The translations under genes were made by a program, and so were the position numbers. Below, piece after piece: positions 27,330-39,309 of a DNA stretch of 64,000 nucleotides. The notes beneath the pieces are model-generated. The model made no database searches. It saw only the letters and a program-made list of their open reading frames with translations, and was not told the DNA's origin. Source of the DNA: Limnoperna fortunei (lineage: Eukaryota > Mollusca > Bivalvia > Mytilida > Modiolidae). The first letter of the stretch is position 1. Each line of letters begins with the position of its first letter. The stretch is from positions 58,098,648-58,162,647 of the forward strand of contig OX104115.1 in the NCBI GenBank assembly GCA_944474755.1, read 5' to 3'.

Positions 27330-29191
27330 ATTGTGAAAAAATACTGTATAGGTCTTGATGTTTTAGGAACATTTCATTACATGAAATTATTAAACGTACT
27401 GTTTAATGATTTATGCTAAATGGTTAGTAGTAACTTACATGTGTATATAATTACATACATATATAAGGGTCATGAAAGGAAAATTTCCACATCTATTCAT
27501 TAACTTTAAATATATCATACTAGTACTAGTACGTACATATCATACAACTAGTACAATGTACTGACTGTACATGATGCATACATGTACCAGTACAACAAGA
27601 ATAATAATATCAATATAATTAAATCTCTCTCTGTGAGTGATGTGGGACTTTTTTCAACATGCAAAGTTGATTGCATGATTTTGTATACTAATAAATGTTC
27701 TGAAGGTCTGAAGTCAGTTTATAAAAATGCCCCACTTGTGAATAAATAAATGTTATCTGATGCCATCTGAAAATATAACTGTATTATGGATTTTTTTTTC
27801 AAAAATATCACAGTATGTGAGAATGAACAGATTTTAGGGAGTTATGGTATTATTGGTTGTACTGGTGCCTAATAATACACTACAGTGATATACAGAACTG
27901 ATGTAATACAGTTGAATTAAATGAAAAGTGATTAAAATTCATTTCTAATGTTGTCATTGAGTTTCTAGTTGCTATGTAGTTTGAATGTGGTTTCAAGCCA
28001 CTTTCAGCTGTACATACATGTATAATGGCATCCACGTTTTGTGTTTGTTGGTGAAAGCAAGAGAACCAGGTGAGAACTAGCAATTCTTGTCAACACTAGT
28101 AAGCTAGGATTGATCCGTCGAACATACCTTATCCAAAGTCTGACTCAAATTCACAACCTTAGTGTTGCAACACTGGTAATATCAGTAGCTACGGAAAACT
28201 ACTAGTACGTAGATCACCTTGCCACCAAAGCCCCTTCTAATTTGGACCTTCAGAACAGGATAATTACTTTCATGAGTACATAGTATATTTGGCAAATGAT
28301 AATACCTGCAATAATAAAAATAACTTTATGTTAATTATATAACTGTGGCTGATAGCTAGACATCATAAAATAAATTTAAATGACCAACAGTTAACATTTT
28401 ACAGTTTTATTGCGATTTATAATCTGATGTTATGTACTAGTACATGTACAAGTATACAAGTGTTCGTCAATACATTCTATAGGTTGACCTAAAAAGTTGT
28501 ATCCCACTTGTCTAATGGGTGACCATCAACTTTTTGACAGACTGACCTTATCCAAAATCATTGAGTTTTTATTTTTATAAAATCTGTATCTTTGTCTATT
28601 TGTCAAAAAGGAACACAATCAAAGAAAAATCATACACAGTTAAGTCTGGTATTGGTTCAGATTTAACTTTGAGTTCAACACTGCGGATTTTCCAGGTTTT
28701 TTAAAATTGATACACGAATGTTCTATTAACTTAAATGAAGTCTTATTTAAAACCTGCACATTTTTTTTTTGGAACGAGTAACGTTCAGTTCAGACCACCT
28801 GAAACTTTGTTCTACTAAGTAGTCTTCTGAATGACGACCATGAAAAAATATAGTAAAAAATATTTGTATGCCTCGATCGAAGAAAACAGATTGGTTCTAA
28901 AAAAGACGATGTACATGTACTTGGTGTAAAAGTATTCTAAGTATTTAAGTAGACATTGTAAAAATGTCGGAAATGAAAAATTTTTTATTAAACCAAAACC
29001 GCAGTGTAAAATCGGAAGATATGTTTAAATCCCAAGGATGTTATTGCTCCATTATGAGTAATTGGACCTCTTTGTAGCTTCACCAAGATAAAAAAAAAAC
29101 AAATTATTGTAGATACTGCAGAACCATGCATAGCTTGTTAGGTTCTAGACTATTTGCTTTTATTTGGCAGATCACAGACCCCAAATAACAA
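27330..29191. other. No gene seen; probable 5' flank or intron of the F-box gene
   Basis: A+T-rich. Dense ACTAGTAC/GTACATGTAC words at ~27520-27600 and ~28430-28460 give local palindromes. No ORF of note. Confidence 0.45.
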
Positions 29192-30722
29192 CTAGAGGCT
29201 CCCAGGAGCCTGTAATCGCTCACCTGGAATCCAAATGACTTCAACTATATTAAAATTTTTGAAATTAAGTTTAACAGTTTCAGTCTAGTTGTTATAGCTT
29301 TTAAGTTACTGTGCAAAAACTAAACATTTCTTCAAAAATTTTAGTTAAATACAATAACTCCTATAAGGTGCCATCAGACAATTTCTGAAAATTAAATGGT
29401 TTTAGGCATTGTCCTTTAGGGTACTTTAGAAATTTACAGTTTTACTCTACTAATAGGTGTGTTACAGACTAATTTATAATTCAAAAACTGTTCATTTGTC
29501 CAAATTCATAATGAAAGGGCAATAACTCTTATAACGAGTCATCTTGCAATTTTGGACTAAGCAATCATTTTTAGGGCTTCTATTGCTGATCATTTGTGCA
29601 ATTTACAGTTTCAATCTAGCTGCTATAGTTTTCAAGTTACAGGACAAAAATGGAAAATTTCATAACAAAATTGTCATTTACTAGTAAGAGCAATAACCCC
29701 TAAGGAGTTATCTGACAATTTCAGACCAATTAAGTGAATTGTAGGGCTTTTATTGCTGATCATTTTTGCAATTTATTATTTCACTCTAGCTGTTATGGTT
29801 TTAAAGTTACAGGACAAAAACGGAAAATTTCATAAAAAATTGCTATTTAAGGGCAATAACTTCTATAAGGAGTCATCTGACAATTTCAGACTTATATAGT
29901 AATTTGTAGGGCTTGTATTGCTGATCATTTTTGTCATTAACAGTTTCACTCTAGCTTTTACATTTTTTAAGTAACAGGACAAAAACGAAAAATTTCATAA
30001 AAAATTTTCATTTATGGGCAATAACTTATTTAAGGAGTTGTCTGACAATTTCAGACCAATCAAGTGAATTGTAGGGCTTTTATTGCTGATCATTTGTGCA
30101 ATTAACAGTTTCAATCTAGCTGCTATAGTTTTCAAGTTACAGGAAAAAAATGGAAAATTTCATAAAAAATAGCCATTTCAGGGCATTAACTCCGATAAGG
30201 AGTCAGCTGACAATTTCAGACTAATAGAGTGAATTGTAGGGCTTGTATTGTTGATTATTTTTGCTATTAACAGTTTCACTCTACCTTGTATAGTTTTCAG
30301 GTTATATTGTAAATACCAAAAATTTTGTCAAAAATTGTCAATAAAGGGCAATAACTCCTACAAGAAGCCAATACACAACTTCACACTAATAGCAACTATT
30401 GTAGACCTTAATGTGCTGATCAATTTGAAGTAACAGTTTTCTCTATAGCTATTATAATTTTTTAGATAATGATCAAAAACCTGTGTTGACCCCCATGTTC
30501 TATTTTTTGCCACAGCGGCCATATTTGTCTGTTGATCAACACCCTGGGTACAAACTTGAAACTTGGAACCCTAAGGATGATTGTGGCCAAGTTTGAAAAA
30601 AATTGGCCCAGTGGTTTCAGAGGAGAAGATTTTTGAAAAATTTTACGACGGATGACAGACGACAGATGCCAAGTGATAGCAAAAGCTCACATGGACCTTC
30701 GGCTTCAGTCCAGGTGAGCTAA
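29192..30722 (+). mobile_element. Pearl/Helentron-like non-autonomous element with 7 core repeats
   Basis: The left end has a short hairpin (GGCTCC CA GGAGCC). The right end has a 13-bp stem (30684-30696 with 30708-30720, one mismatch) running straight into CTAA. Between them lie seven tandem units marked by GGGCAATAACTCC-like words at about 29352, 29518, 29685, 29850, 30016, 30181 and 30347, a steady ~166-bp period. Terminal hairpins, a CTRR-type end and a ~160-bp tandem core are features of bivalve pearl elements and Helentron-associated elements. No protein is encoded. Related copies lie at 33500-33690, 39310-39753, 47525-47971 and 62488-64000. Confidence 0.75.
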
Positions 30723-30897
30723 AAATATTTTTAGGAAGTAAAAGAGCTTTGGTTCCACAGCTATATTAATATGGGCAACAGACATGATTCAAAATAAATT
30801 TATTCATTCTGATAACTATGTGCGATTTGAAGCTGAAACCTGTAAATCCAGGTAAGAAGTCAGTGCTGTCAAAGACTTGTTTCTGAGATCTACAGTA

Positions 30898-31632
30898 CAG
30901 TCAACCCTCTTTACAACGCCCATGTTAGTTTCCGGCCATTATTGATGTTAAACTGAATTTGCTGTTATAATGGATTGTATTTTTGTACTTTGATTATCTC
31001 CCTTTTTATTTGCGTCTATTGAAAATCATTCAAGTCTGCTCAATATCCAAGCTTAATAACAAAAAAATAATAAAATGCTTGTTTTCTTGCCCATATTTAA
31101 TTAAAAACCTTTTTTTTCTTTTTTTTTAACAAAATTAATTGTAAGTTATGATTGTTTACATTAGACCCAATTTCGGTAATTATCCTATTTCAGATATGCC
31201 GCTTCAATCTTAACACACTTGTAATTAAGCCAATAATTTTCTGAAATATTTGAAGATTTTAATATTAAATAGCCTTTGACACCTTTTTAATGAAGCCATA
31301 TCCCTATCATCGATTAGTTTTGTAACGGAAATGTCACTCAAGGTTAATTACGCAATAGCAACAGGTGTTCACCTGTGCAATTAACCGTTAAAAAATTAAT
31401 TCTTTGGACAAAGATAATCTTTCACAGGTAAATCTTGATAATTTAACGTTGTAACGAATTATTTTATGCTAGCTTTGGTATATTTGTTACCGACAGATGC
31501 AGTCGGAGTCGGAAACCGAATATGTCGTTATATCGAGCATAAACAACACGTGGACACGTTTGTTCCCACTGAAATCCTGACGGATGTCCAATATTCCGTT
31601 AAATCGAATGTCGTTGTAACGAGGGTTCGCTG
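30898..31632. mobile_element. Tc1/mariner (pogo/Tigger-like) MITE
   Basis: Terminal inverted repeats begin CAGTCAACCCTC on the left and, read from the right end, CAGCGAACCCTCG. They share ~20 of the outer 25 bases, continuing into TTACAACG. TA dinucleotides flank both ends (30896-30897 and 31633-31634), as expected for Tc1/mariner. The form CAGT...CCTC..TATAACG is typical of Tigger/pogo relatives. At 735 bp and with no ORF it is non-autonomous. Confidence 0.7.
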
Positions 31633-31634
31633 TA

Positions 31635-33089
31635 TATTAAACTTGATATAGTATACAATAGGTTTGATGTTGTTCCAATTCAACAGAATGTGTAATGATA
31701 GACATAAATTTAATTCAACAAAATGATACTAGTATGTTATGAAAATCAATCATAAGAAACATAGACATTTAAATACTCATTAAACCATTATATTTTAGAT
31801 CTGGTTAATGAATATCCCTACTTACTAGTAGGCCTAACAATCAATGAAAACGTTAATGGAACACAAATATATCCAAAATCTCAGTCTTCATGAATCTTTT
31901 CAGAGAATGGTGGACATTAAGTCCACCAATTTCCCAAGCAATACTGGATGGAAGCAGCCTTTGCCGAACCAATTTGTCTGATTTTACCATCGCTTACACA
32001 TGTTACATGTGACTAAATTATATACATGTACATGTAGATGCAGACATAAACATCATACATAAAGTTATTTAAAACATAATATTCATACATTTTGTTATAA
32101 ACAGGCAATGTTTATCTGGGAATATATGAAAAAGTAATATAATTTTTATCACACCGAAAAATAGCACACTTATACTTGCACAAAGCTGTGCTAAAAGCAA
32201 CTGCTTCATGGGACACCCATCTTCAGAAATTGACGATTTTCCAATTTAAAAAATGCCACCAAGTGTCCACTTCCGGTACTAAAAACTGCAGCTACAGCCG
32301 CAGTTAGTTCTGTTGAAATCTTTTGAAATGGACAATTGTCTTCAATAAATTTTAGCGCTACATGTTAATGACAGGTGTCAAAAGCTGAGTGAGGATGTTA
32401 TTAAAACTCCCTGCTGTGTAAACACGATTGTTTATTAATTTACCAATGTTTATTACCATTTATCTGATGCTAACCTAAGGTAGAACACCAGCTGTTTTAT
32501 AGCTCGATTAAACAAGCTTACCTGTAACATCCATGTTCCAATATTCAAACTCACCTGTTGCCTATGGCTAAAGTAACATCTACTAATGAGGTTAATAGAT
32601 GATAATTTAATTGGAAGAGACAAACAATACAAAAACAAAGCAGAATCATAGTCTTTTAGTGACGACAACCGTAGTTTTTTTTTAACTGGAAGTAAAAAGG
32701 GAGATTAATCATTTAAAACTGGAAATAGGTCATTTATCATGAGGTCATCTTTATTCTTTCGTTTTCGGCTCACCATTTATACATGTACATCTCAAATGAT
32801 ATCCTATTATAATGGAGTTTACACCGTTTTAACTTTTATCATGTTTTATATGCGGTGTTGCGTAGTAAACATTCACATCATAAATTAAGACTCAGTGAAA
32901 CAAAAGCAGATTCTAATTACAACAGTTATGAATATAATACACTTACAGTAGTTGCTGAGTTATTAAAAATGTAATTTTTTAAACAAAATTAACTGGAAAA
33001 ACGAACGACACTCAAGCCGGAAGTGTAGCATGCATTCTAATATACGTGCAGTTCCGGGAGTCCTTAATCTGCGGAAGGGTGAAAAAACA
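31635..33089. other. No gene seen
   Basis: A+T-rich with ACATGTACATGTA words near 32025. No supported coding region. Confidence 0.5.
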
Positions 33090-33165
33090 TAGTCTCGATC
33101 ATCCAGACGCTTAATTACATTATTATATATTATATATTATATATGCGTCTGGGTGATCGAGACTA
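33090..33165. repeat. Inverted repeat with 21-bp arms
   Basis: Arms 33090-33110 and 33145-33165 (TAGTCTCGATCAyCCAGACG core) pair with a single mismatch around a (TATAT)n spacer. A small fold-back or MITE remnant. Confidence 0.8.
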
Positions 33166-33364
33166 GAAAAAACACTGAGCCATGTTATAAGCGACTCTGT
33201 TGAGTCATTCAAAACATCTGTCTCGGCTATCATCTACTAAATCGCACATAACCTGTATATAGGTTTATTTTAAAATATTTTAAAATTTTAAAAAAGACTT
33301 TTTAACTACTTGTGCCTAGCGAGCAGTACCAGAAATTGGCGGAATATTCTATGTGTTGATGTTG

Positions 33365-33480
33365 TTTGTTGTTTTTGTTTGATGGTGTTTAACGCCACTT
33401 TCAGCAATTTTTCAGCTATATCATGGGATCCAGTTTTTATTGGGGAAGGAACAATGTGTTGAAAGCGGCCGATCAAGAAA
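33365..33480 (-). repeat. SINE 3' tail, antisense
   Basis: Read on the minus strand it contains ATGATATAGCTGAAAAATTG, GCTGAAAGTGGCGTTAAACA and a Gln/Asn-codon-like ACAAAC tail, matching the 3' part of the SINE at 61455-61712 and the fragment at 42755-42860. The tRNA-like head is missing. Confidence 0.65.
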
Positions 33481-33499
33481 CATAAACAGAAACAGAAAC

Positions 33500-33690
33500 A
33501 TTAAGGTTTTTTATTATAGTTTTGTCCATAACGTTTGGCTCTTATAGTTTTTAAAGTTTTATTGTAAAACTTAAAATTTTGTTAAAAATAATTGTTTAAA
33601 GGCAATAACTTTTACAGGAAGCCATTACATATTTTCAGACTAATAGAAACTATTGTAGAGTTTAATGCGCTGACCTATTTGAGGCAACGG
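33500..33690 (+). repeat. Pearl-like element fragment
   Basis: One core unit (TTATAGTTTTTAAAGTT ... GGCAATAACTTTTACAGG ... ACTAATAGAAACTATTG) of the family described at 29192-30722, lacking both ends. Confidence 0.65.
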
Positions 33691-33699
33691 TTTACTTTA

Positions 33700-33880
33700 A
33701 GTTAATATGAATGCAGGCGCAGCCTAAAATGCGAGCATCGCACATTGTTCATGTCGTTACTTCAGAGCCCCCTAACAGTGCCTCAATTTCAAATACAGCG
33801 TTTCAGATTGAAAAAATTTGTCTGGCATTTTTGTGGTAATTTAAAAAATAAGCACTTTAATTTAGCCGTTTGTAAAAAAG
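33700..33880. repeat. Dispersed repeat shared with 53870-54110
   Basis: AATATGAATGCAGGCGCAGCC, the GTTACTTCAGA stretch and ATACAGCGTTTC(A/T)GA occur in the same order in both places; the second copy is longer in the middle. Confidence 0.6.
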
Positions 33881-34254
33881 GGGGGAAAATACCGAGTCTC
33901 GTCAACACATAATAACAACAACAACAACAAAAAAAACAAATAAAAAAGAAAGTGAGTAAGAAAAGAAGCAAAGAAAACCGACCGAACACGAGCCAAATAG
34001 TCAAGGGACTGTTACAAATCCGGATATAGACAAACATACAAAACGCAACACAAAAACCAAAAACACAAAAATAGAGTAACCCGAACCCAATAAAACCATG
34101 GCTGCCCGCAGGTGCTCCGGACGAGTAAGCAGAGCGTGTCTCTAATTAGACACCCGTCGAGTTTCTCATTTTCATGTCTAGGAAAAAGTCAAATCCAGGA
34201 ATAGAAAACATTACCTATGACTAAACGAAAATGTCCGATCGTATTTGAGAGGAG

Positions 34255-34975
34255 ATGGATTTTCTATAACGATTAATTAGGTCATGATGACGACCCTAGA
34301 ACTTCTGGAGAGATAATATCAACCTAGGTACAACAAACCCTGCCTTGAGTAGTTTAGTTGCCCACATCAGTGATCGGTCTAGAAAATCGCAATAACGATG
34401 GCAGGATCTAAATAACGTATTAGTTGTGAAATGTTCACACCATATGTTGGAGCCGCTGGAATGTTGCTATCTATGAAGGGGAAGTTGACAATTGGAAAGT
34501 TGAAGTCATCACGTTTGTCGAAGAGTGTAGTTTGTAGTTTTCTTGAGTCTATTTCTAGAAGTAAGAGGCTGACCTCAGTGTATTTGTAGTGGCTTTAATT
34601 TCAAGCTCTCTATAGGTTAAATAAATGCAAATAGTCACCAAATATAGCATTGTTATGGGACAAAACATCATCAATATAGCGGAATATGAAATAAAAGGTC
34701 TGGGCCAGTGTCTTTTCTTTCTTCTTCACCAGGCCTTCTAGAAACTCGGACTAATAAGAGTACAAAAACAGGTCGGCGAGGAGAGGCGCACAATTAGTAT
34801 CCATTGAAATTCCAACAGTCCGTCGAAACACGTGTCCTCCAAACACGACGAATATGTTGTCGATAAGAAAATCTAACATTTGACATATTTGGTCTTCGGT
34901 ATATTTTTTTATAAGATTTAGAGTCATTGATGACGAAGTAAGTTTTCTCATGTCTGATTACCAGGTATTTATATA
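34255..34975 (-). pseudogene. Penelope-like element reverse transcriptase relic
   Basis: On the minus strand a degenerate RT can be followed from ~34975 down to ~34255. Visible pieces are LDFLIDNIFVVFGG and NCAPLLADLFLYSY, then YIDDVLS (the YxDD catalytic box, ~34670-34690), and KRDDFNFPIVNFPF with SNIPAAPTYGVNISQLIRY. These are characteristic of Penelope-like RTs found widely in molluscs and cnidarians. Stops and frame changes occur after LFLYSY and after the YIDD box. No GIY-YIG endonuclease remains. The catalytic Asp pair survives, but the protein could not be made. Confidence 0.8.
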
Positions 34976-35768
34976 ATCTCTTTCCGTTTTTTCTTGAAAA
35001 AGCAGCGTTTATCCTGAACCCAATACAAACAAAGGGTACACTGAAGTGCTCCGCACGAGCAAGCAGTGCCTAACTCTAATTAGACACCCGTCTAGTTACA
35101 AGTTTATGTTTTACAAATAAAAACTGACGATGTAGCTGAAAACGTCTCTAACAAACAAACGCACAAACAGACCTGTGTATAGTTCTCTCAAGTTATTGTA
35201 TAATGAACAAATTATCAAAAACAACACATTTTAATTTGTAAGATGACTATATATACAATCTAGACGATTTCATTAAGTAAAGTACATTTCAAATTAAATT
35301 AGCAACAGTCACGTTTTTTGTATTTTGTACTATTTACACCAGTAAACTGTTTCCTGTTGTGTCTTAAAATCTGATGAGCTCTACAAAGAAACAAAGCAGA
35401 GAAGATTAACATTACGTTGTTTAAAACATAGTCAGATTTTATAGTTGTAGTATACTAAACGAAGAAGGAACATACCAAATTATATTTTGAATACATTGCT
35501 GTGTTAAGTAAAAATAGATTTTATGGTTGCAAATGGACTTTACTTGTGACGTGTAATCGGGGCAGTAAATCAATATGTGTGACCATCAAATCATAGATTG
35601 TCGCTAGGTACGGCTGAAATATGCGTTATCTGTACTCTTTACAATAAAATATGTAAAGTCAGATATAAAAACCAGTCTGCGGTTGAGGTTTTGTCCAGTG
35701 GATTGAGGATTTTAATCATTGAATTTTTTTAATTCGTACAATAATCAGAAGGTAGTTTTAAACAAGTA

Positions 35769-36843
35769 CTATCTTTAAAAAAGATAACCGACGCAGTAAA
35801 GATATAAATTGAGTTATGCATTAAACTACGAATCGTCATTATTGTCATAAAATTCCCCGTTTCAATAGACCAGAAATGTTTGATGGAAATTTTTTGGGGA
35901 AGTACTGACGGACAATTATTACTACGTGAAAGAAATCATGAACCTATAAATTAACATTAGTCCCATTAGAAGCGGGTTGGAAATTATTAATTTAACATGT
36001 GTTCGCCCCCCTTTTTACGTGTTTTCAATATTAACAGATTTACCAAGCATACAGTTAACTCAAAATTGATAATTTACATACAAATACTTTGATGTACATG
36101 TACATGTATTCCAAAACGTTTATTGCTATTATGTATTGAAACCCACTGCCTAAGATATAGAAATGAAGTTTTCTGCGAGCACCTAAAGCAGTTATACAAT
36201 TATGTCAACAAATTGAATATAAGAATTGTTTAATAAAATGTTTATAGTTTAAAATTTACTGATTAAGCAAAGTATACTTTACAATTAGAGCCACAGCTCT
36301 CTATCTTTGTGTGTACTACGACGGACGCCCAAGAACAATAATGACACATTTGATTTACTATTAACATGAATATAAAATGATTGTTAATTTGTATTTTTTT
36401 AAAGAAATTAATTAAAATTAATTCTCTTCGTTTCTTTTACACTCCATAAAATCCCGGAAAAATCCAGGGTGTTAATATGCGTTTTGATTTGCGCTGTACT
36501 TCAAATAAAAAATATTTAACATTTTTGTACAAGTCGTTTAATATAAAATTTTACAAACTGCAGCTCATCTCGATCGTTCTTAATACTTAAATTGCACCAT
36601 GAAATAATTTTATAAACAAACAGACGGCAAAATCTAATAACAATAGTACGCAATTTGGAAGGAGAATTGCCAATTTACCATCCTGTTCCGAACCCCTGTC
36701 CAATTCATTACCCTGTTTCGAACCCCCGTCCAAATTGGTTTTTGACTAATCAAGAAACAGAATTAGGATCACGTTACTTGCTTTTCGATAGGTGAAATGT
36801 CATGAGGTCAAAGGGTAAAAAGTGAATATAATACCGACTGCGT
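35769..36843. other. Segment present only in unit A
   Basis: In units B and C the flanks ...GGTAGTTTTAAA and AAAATGTTCCATWATATGAAG are directly joined; here ~1.07 kb of A+T-rich non-coding DNA lies between them. No TIR or target duplication was recognised, so insertion in A and an ancestral deletion in B/C cannot be told apart. Confidence 0.7.
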
Positions 36844-37319
36844 CGGAAAAATGTTCCATAATATGAAGATTGTAAGGATAAGACATGTATAGGTTTTGTC
36901 TTCTTATCCACATTAATGCTAGCTATTACTACATGTGTAGTTATTTAAAACGGTATAACTCGGAATCAGTGGATAAACTTCGGTGGAACAAGTGAATATT
37001 AATACGAATTTTGCGTCGTGTCCCCCCTTCTCCCACCACCTAAACATTATGTCTCACCTGTTTTTATTTTTCATTTTTCGATTTTCTTTTATTTCCGAAC
37101 AGTGAGTGTCTAATTCTGTTGACCTGTGTTTAAAATGATATAAGATATAATACACCTTCCAAACTTTAAGAGCGGTTGAATAGAAAACACAATACACAGT
37201 ATAAAAGATATAAAGAACTTGATATTTGAAATAAGTTTGCCTAAAATTGGTAAGCTGTACTTCTGAAATTTACATTTGACATCTTATACGATGTAGCAAT
37301 TATATAGCACTTTTATAAT

Positions 37320-37934
37320 TCACCTTTTCTTGGTCTTCATTTTTTTAAAACGTGTAATATATTTTGCATGGTTCGCAATACAACATGTAGACGGTACTGC
37401 AAGAACAAGAAGTGTTTTACTTACAATGCGAAAGAATGCAACACAAAAACAACCGCTAGGTTTAACAACTTCTTTCTCTTTAATTTCCAAAGCACTTTCT
37501 TTGACTTTTACTTGGGCGGCCGCAGTGGACAATAATCCATCTGGAGCTAAACGTCTAGTAGTTTCTGTAACCTTACTTGCTTCTGGTACTGTTGTAGTCA
37601 GTGGAAGTATCTCATTTTCTTTCGCTTTCTCTAACTCGTTTGACCAAAGTCCAAGTTTTCGAAGACCAGCTTCAAACTCGGCCTTTGAAAGGTCCTGATA
37701 TGTATCCAGGAACCGATCAAACTCTTTTAAGTAAGCCTCGAGCTCTGGACCTGATAAAGATTCATTCTCTTCTACATGACTTGTAATTTTGTTCTCTTGC
37801 TGTGGAAGATTTTCGCTGCCATTTGACAATTCTGCGTAAACAATTTTCATTGCGTCTGCCCAAAACGCCCAAGATTCGTCCATCTTTTCCTTTTCAGTTT
37901 TAAAACTTCCCGTGGGTCGTTTCGTCGAATCCAT
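37320..37934 (-). CDS. Orphan gene family, copy A (204 aa)
   Basis: Single-exon frame starting at 37934; an in-frame TAA five codons upstream supports this ATG. The N-terminal ~45 residues are charged with a short aromatic helix (MDESWAFWADAMKIVYAEL). The middle is acidic with KEF/EAGLRKLG repeats suggestive of helices, then a Thr/Glu-rich linker. Near residues 160-190 a Cys-rich hydrophobic segment (CFCVAFFRIVSKTLLVLAV) looks like one membrane helix, followed by a basic tail, as in a tail-anchored protein. There is no signal peptide and no recognised family. Copies B and C keep the frame open. A TGACGTCA palindrome lies ~100 bases upstream of the ATG. Function unknown. Confidence 0.7.
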   Translation of the reverse strand: MDSTKRPTGSFKTEKEKMDESWAFWADAMKIVYAELSNGSENLPQQENKITSHVEENESLSGPELEAYLKEFDRFLDTYQDLSKAEFEAGLRKLGLWSNELEKAKENEILPLTTTVPEASKVTETTRRLAPDGLLSTAAAQVKVKESALEIKEKEVVKPSGCFCVAFFRIVSKTLLVLAVPSTCCIANHAKYITRFKKMKTKKR

Positions 37935-38028
37935 TCCGTCAACAATTTAAGAAAGTTAATTGTGCGTGAAAGAGTCAACTGATGGCCCGCAGAATTATTG
38001 TAACCAACAACTGACGTTGCCTTTATTA

Positions 38029-38036
38029 TGACGTCA
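38029..38036 (-). promoter_or_regulatory. CRE-type palindrome upstream of copy A
   Basis: TGACGTCA, the consensus for CREB/ATF-type bZIP factors, sits ~100 bases upstream of the ATG. It is conserved before copy C (50224-50231) and deleted before copy B. Function is inferred from the consensus. Confidence 0.45.
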
Positions 38037-38310
38037 AATATAGCGACGTTCAGGGACTGTTGCCATCCGAACATCTTTTCCATCAAGGGTCGGGAAATTG
38101 GCTATACTTTATTTGAAATAAAAATACTACCGCTGCAATCATACGTAAGGATAGATTTTTTCTCAACTTAAAAATGTCTTGTGCTGCTACTTTCCGACTA
38201 TTGGCGGAAATAACCGAGGTGATTCGATTGGTATTGTTGGCTGCTTATCATCCTGTTAGTAGCAATAAAGCTCCATTCAAGAAATAAGAAATAAATAAAC
38301 AATACATTAG

Positions 38311-38323
38311 GGGGGGGGGGGGG
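38311..38323. repeat. Poly-G tract
   Basis: Uninterrupted run of 13 G in unit A; the equivalent place in the neighbouring duplicated sequence (38798-38804) and in unit B is short (GGCGGG or GGTGGG). Confidence 0.85.
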
Positions 38324-39055
38324 TAAAAGGAATAGGATATTTTTAAACAGTAGATTGGTAGATGGAGACAAAATTTAGTTTTGTAGTGGTTACAATTCGG
38401 TTATCAGAGAATATTTTAATTTTGTGTAAATACTCAATACATGAGCAAAGTTGGTTATTTCGTATAACCTAACTTGGCTTTTTCAGCACGTGACTGATTG
38501 TGACGTCATAATAAGATGTATTGCTGACGTTGACTATACATGAATTCTTCCGCAAACAACAAGTGACGACACTAAAATTATGAAATGCAAATATTATTTG
38601 ATTACTTGAAAATATTGTTCTTGTTACTTCATTTTTACTATATCTAATTTAAATGTAGCTTTTTCTCAACTTACTACTTTCCGACCATTGCCGGAAATAA
38701 CCGAGTTGATTCGATTGGTTTTGTTGGCTGCTTATCATCCTGTTAGTAGCAATTCAGTTCCATTCAAGACAATAAGAAATTTATAAACAATACATTAGGC
38801 GGGTAAAAGGAATAGGATATTTTTAAACCGCAGATTGGTAGATGGAGACACAATTTTGTTTTTTGTAGTGGTAACAATTCGGTTATCAGAGAATAAATCA
38901 ATTAACACCCACTCAGACACGCAATAAGCAGTGCAAAATTATTTATCTACATTTTTACGATTTTCTTTTCATCACATTTGCTGGTGCATGAGCGCGATAA
39001 CCGATGTTTTATTGTTTGTTAACTTGTTCTCGTCCTGAATATATAAATATTGTTG

Positions 39056-39056
<1 letters not shown>

Positions 39057-39148
<92 letters not shown>
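39057..39148. repeat. (CAAT)23 microsatellite
   Basis: Twenty-three uninterrupted CAAT units; the paralogous position in unit B (47336-47363) has seven. The ORFs reading INQS repeats across it are artefacts of the tetranucleotide. Confidence 0.95.
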
Positions 39149-39309
39149 TTTTCAAGAGAAGGACTCTTGAGATGCAAAGCGTTGCTTAATTTATTTTTAT
39201 TATGTTGCACTCGATGCGCTTCAAAATGTTTGATTGCTGCTGGGTCCTCAGTGGCCAAGTGGTTCTGTTAATTATTAATCTACATTTCATCTCCCGCGTG
39301 TCTTTTGGA

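Noticed and set aside
29352..30400. CRISPR-like regularly spaced repeats
   Set aside because: Units are ~166 bp, diverged and contiguous, with no short repeat/spacer structure; this is eukaryotic element DNA.
34115..34165. tRNA-like or riboswitch-like reading of the GGTGCTCCGGACGAG tail
   Set aside because: No A/B box pair and no consistent fold; it is simply a repeated tail sequence.
37330..37698. 122-codon plus-strand frame over orphan gene copy A (also over copies B and C)
   Set aside because: Antisense shadow: it is open in A and C but shortened in B, and has no independent start context or domain.
39004..39271. Two frames encoding INQS repeats
   Set aside because: They are translations of the (CAAT)23 microsatellite; no conserved flanking protein.
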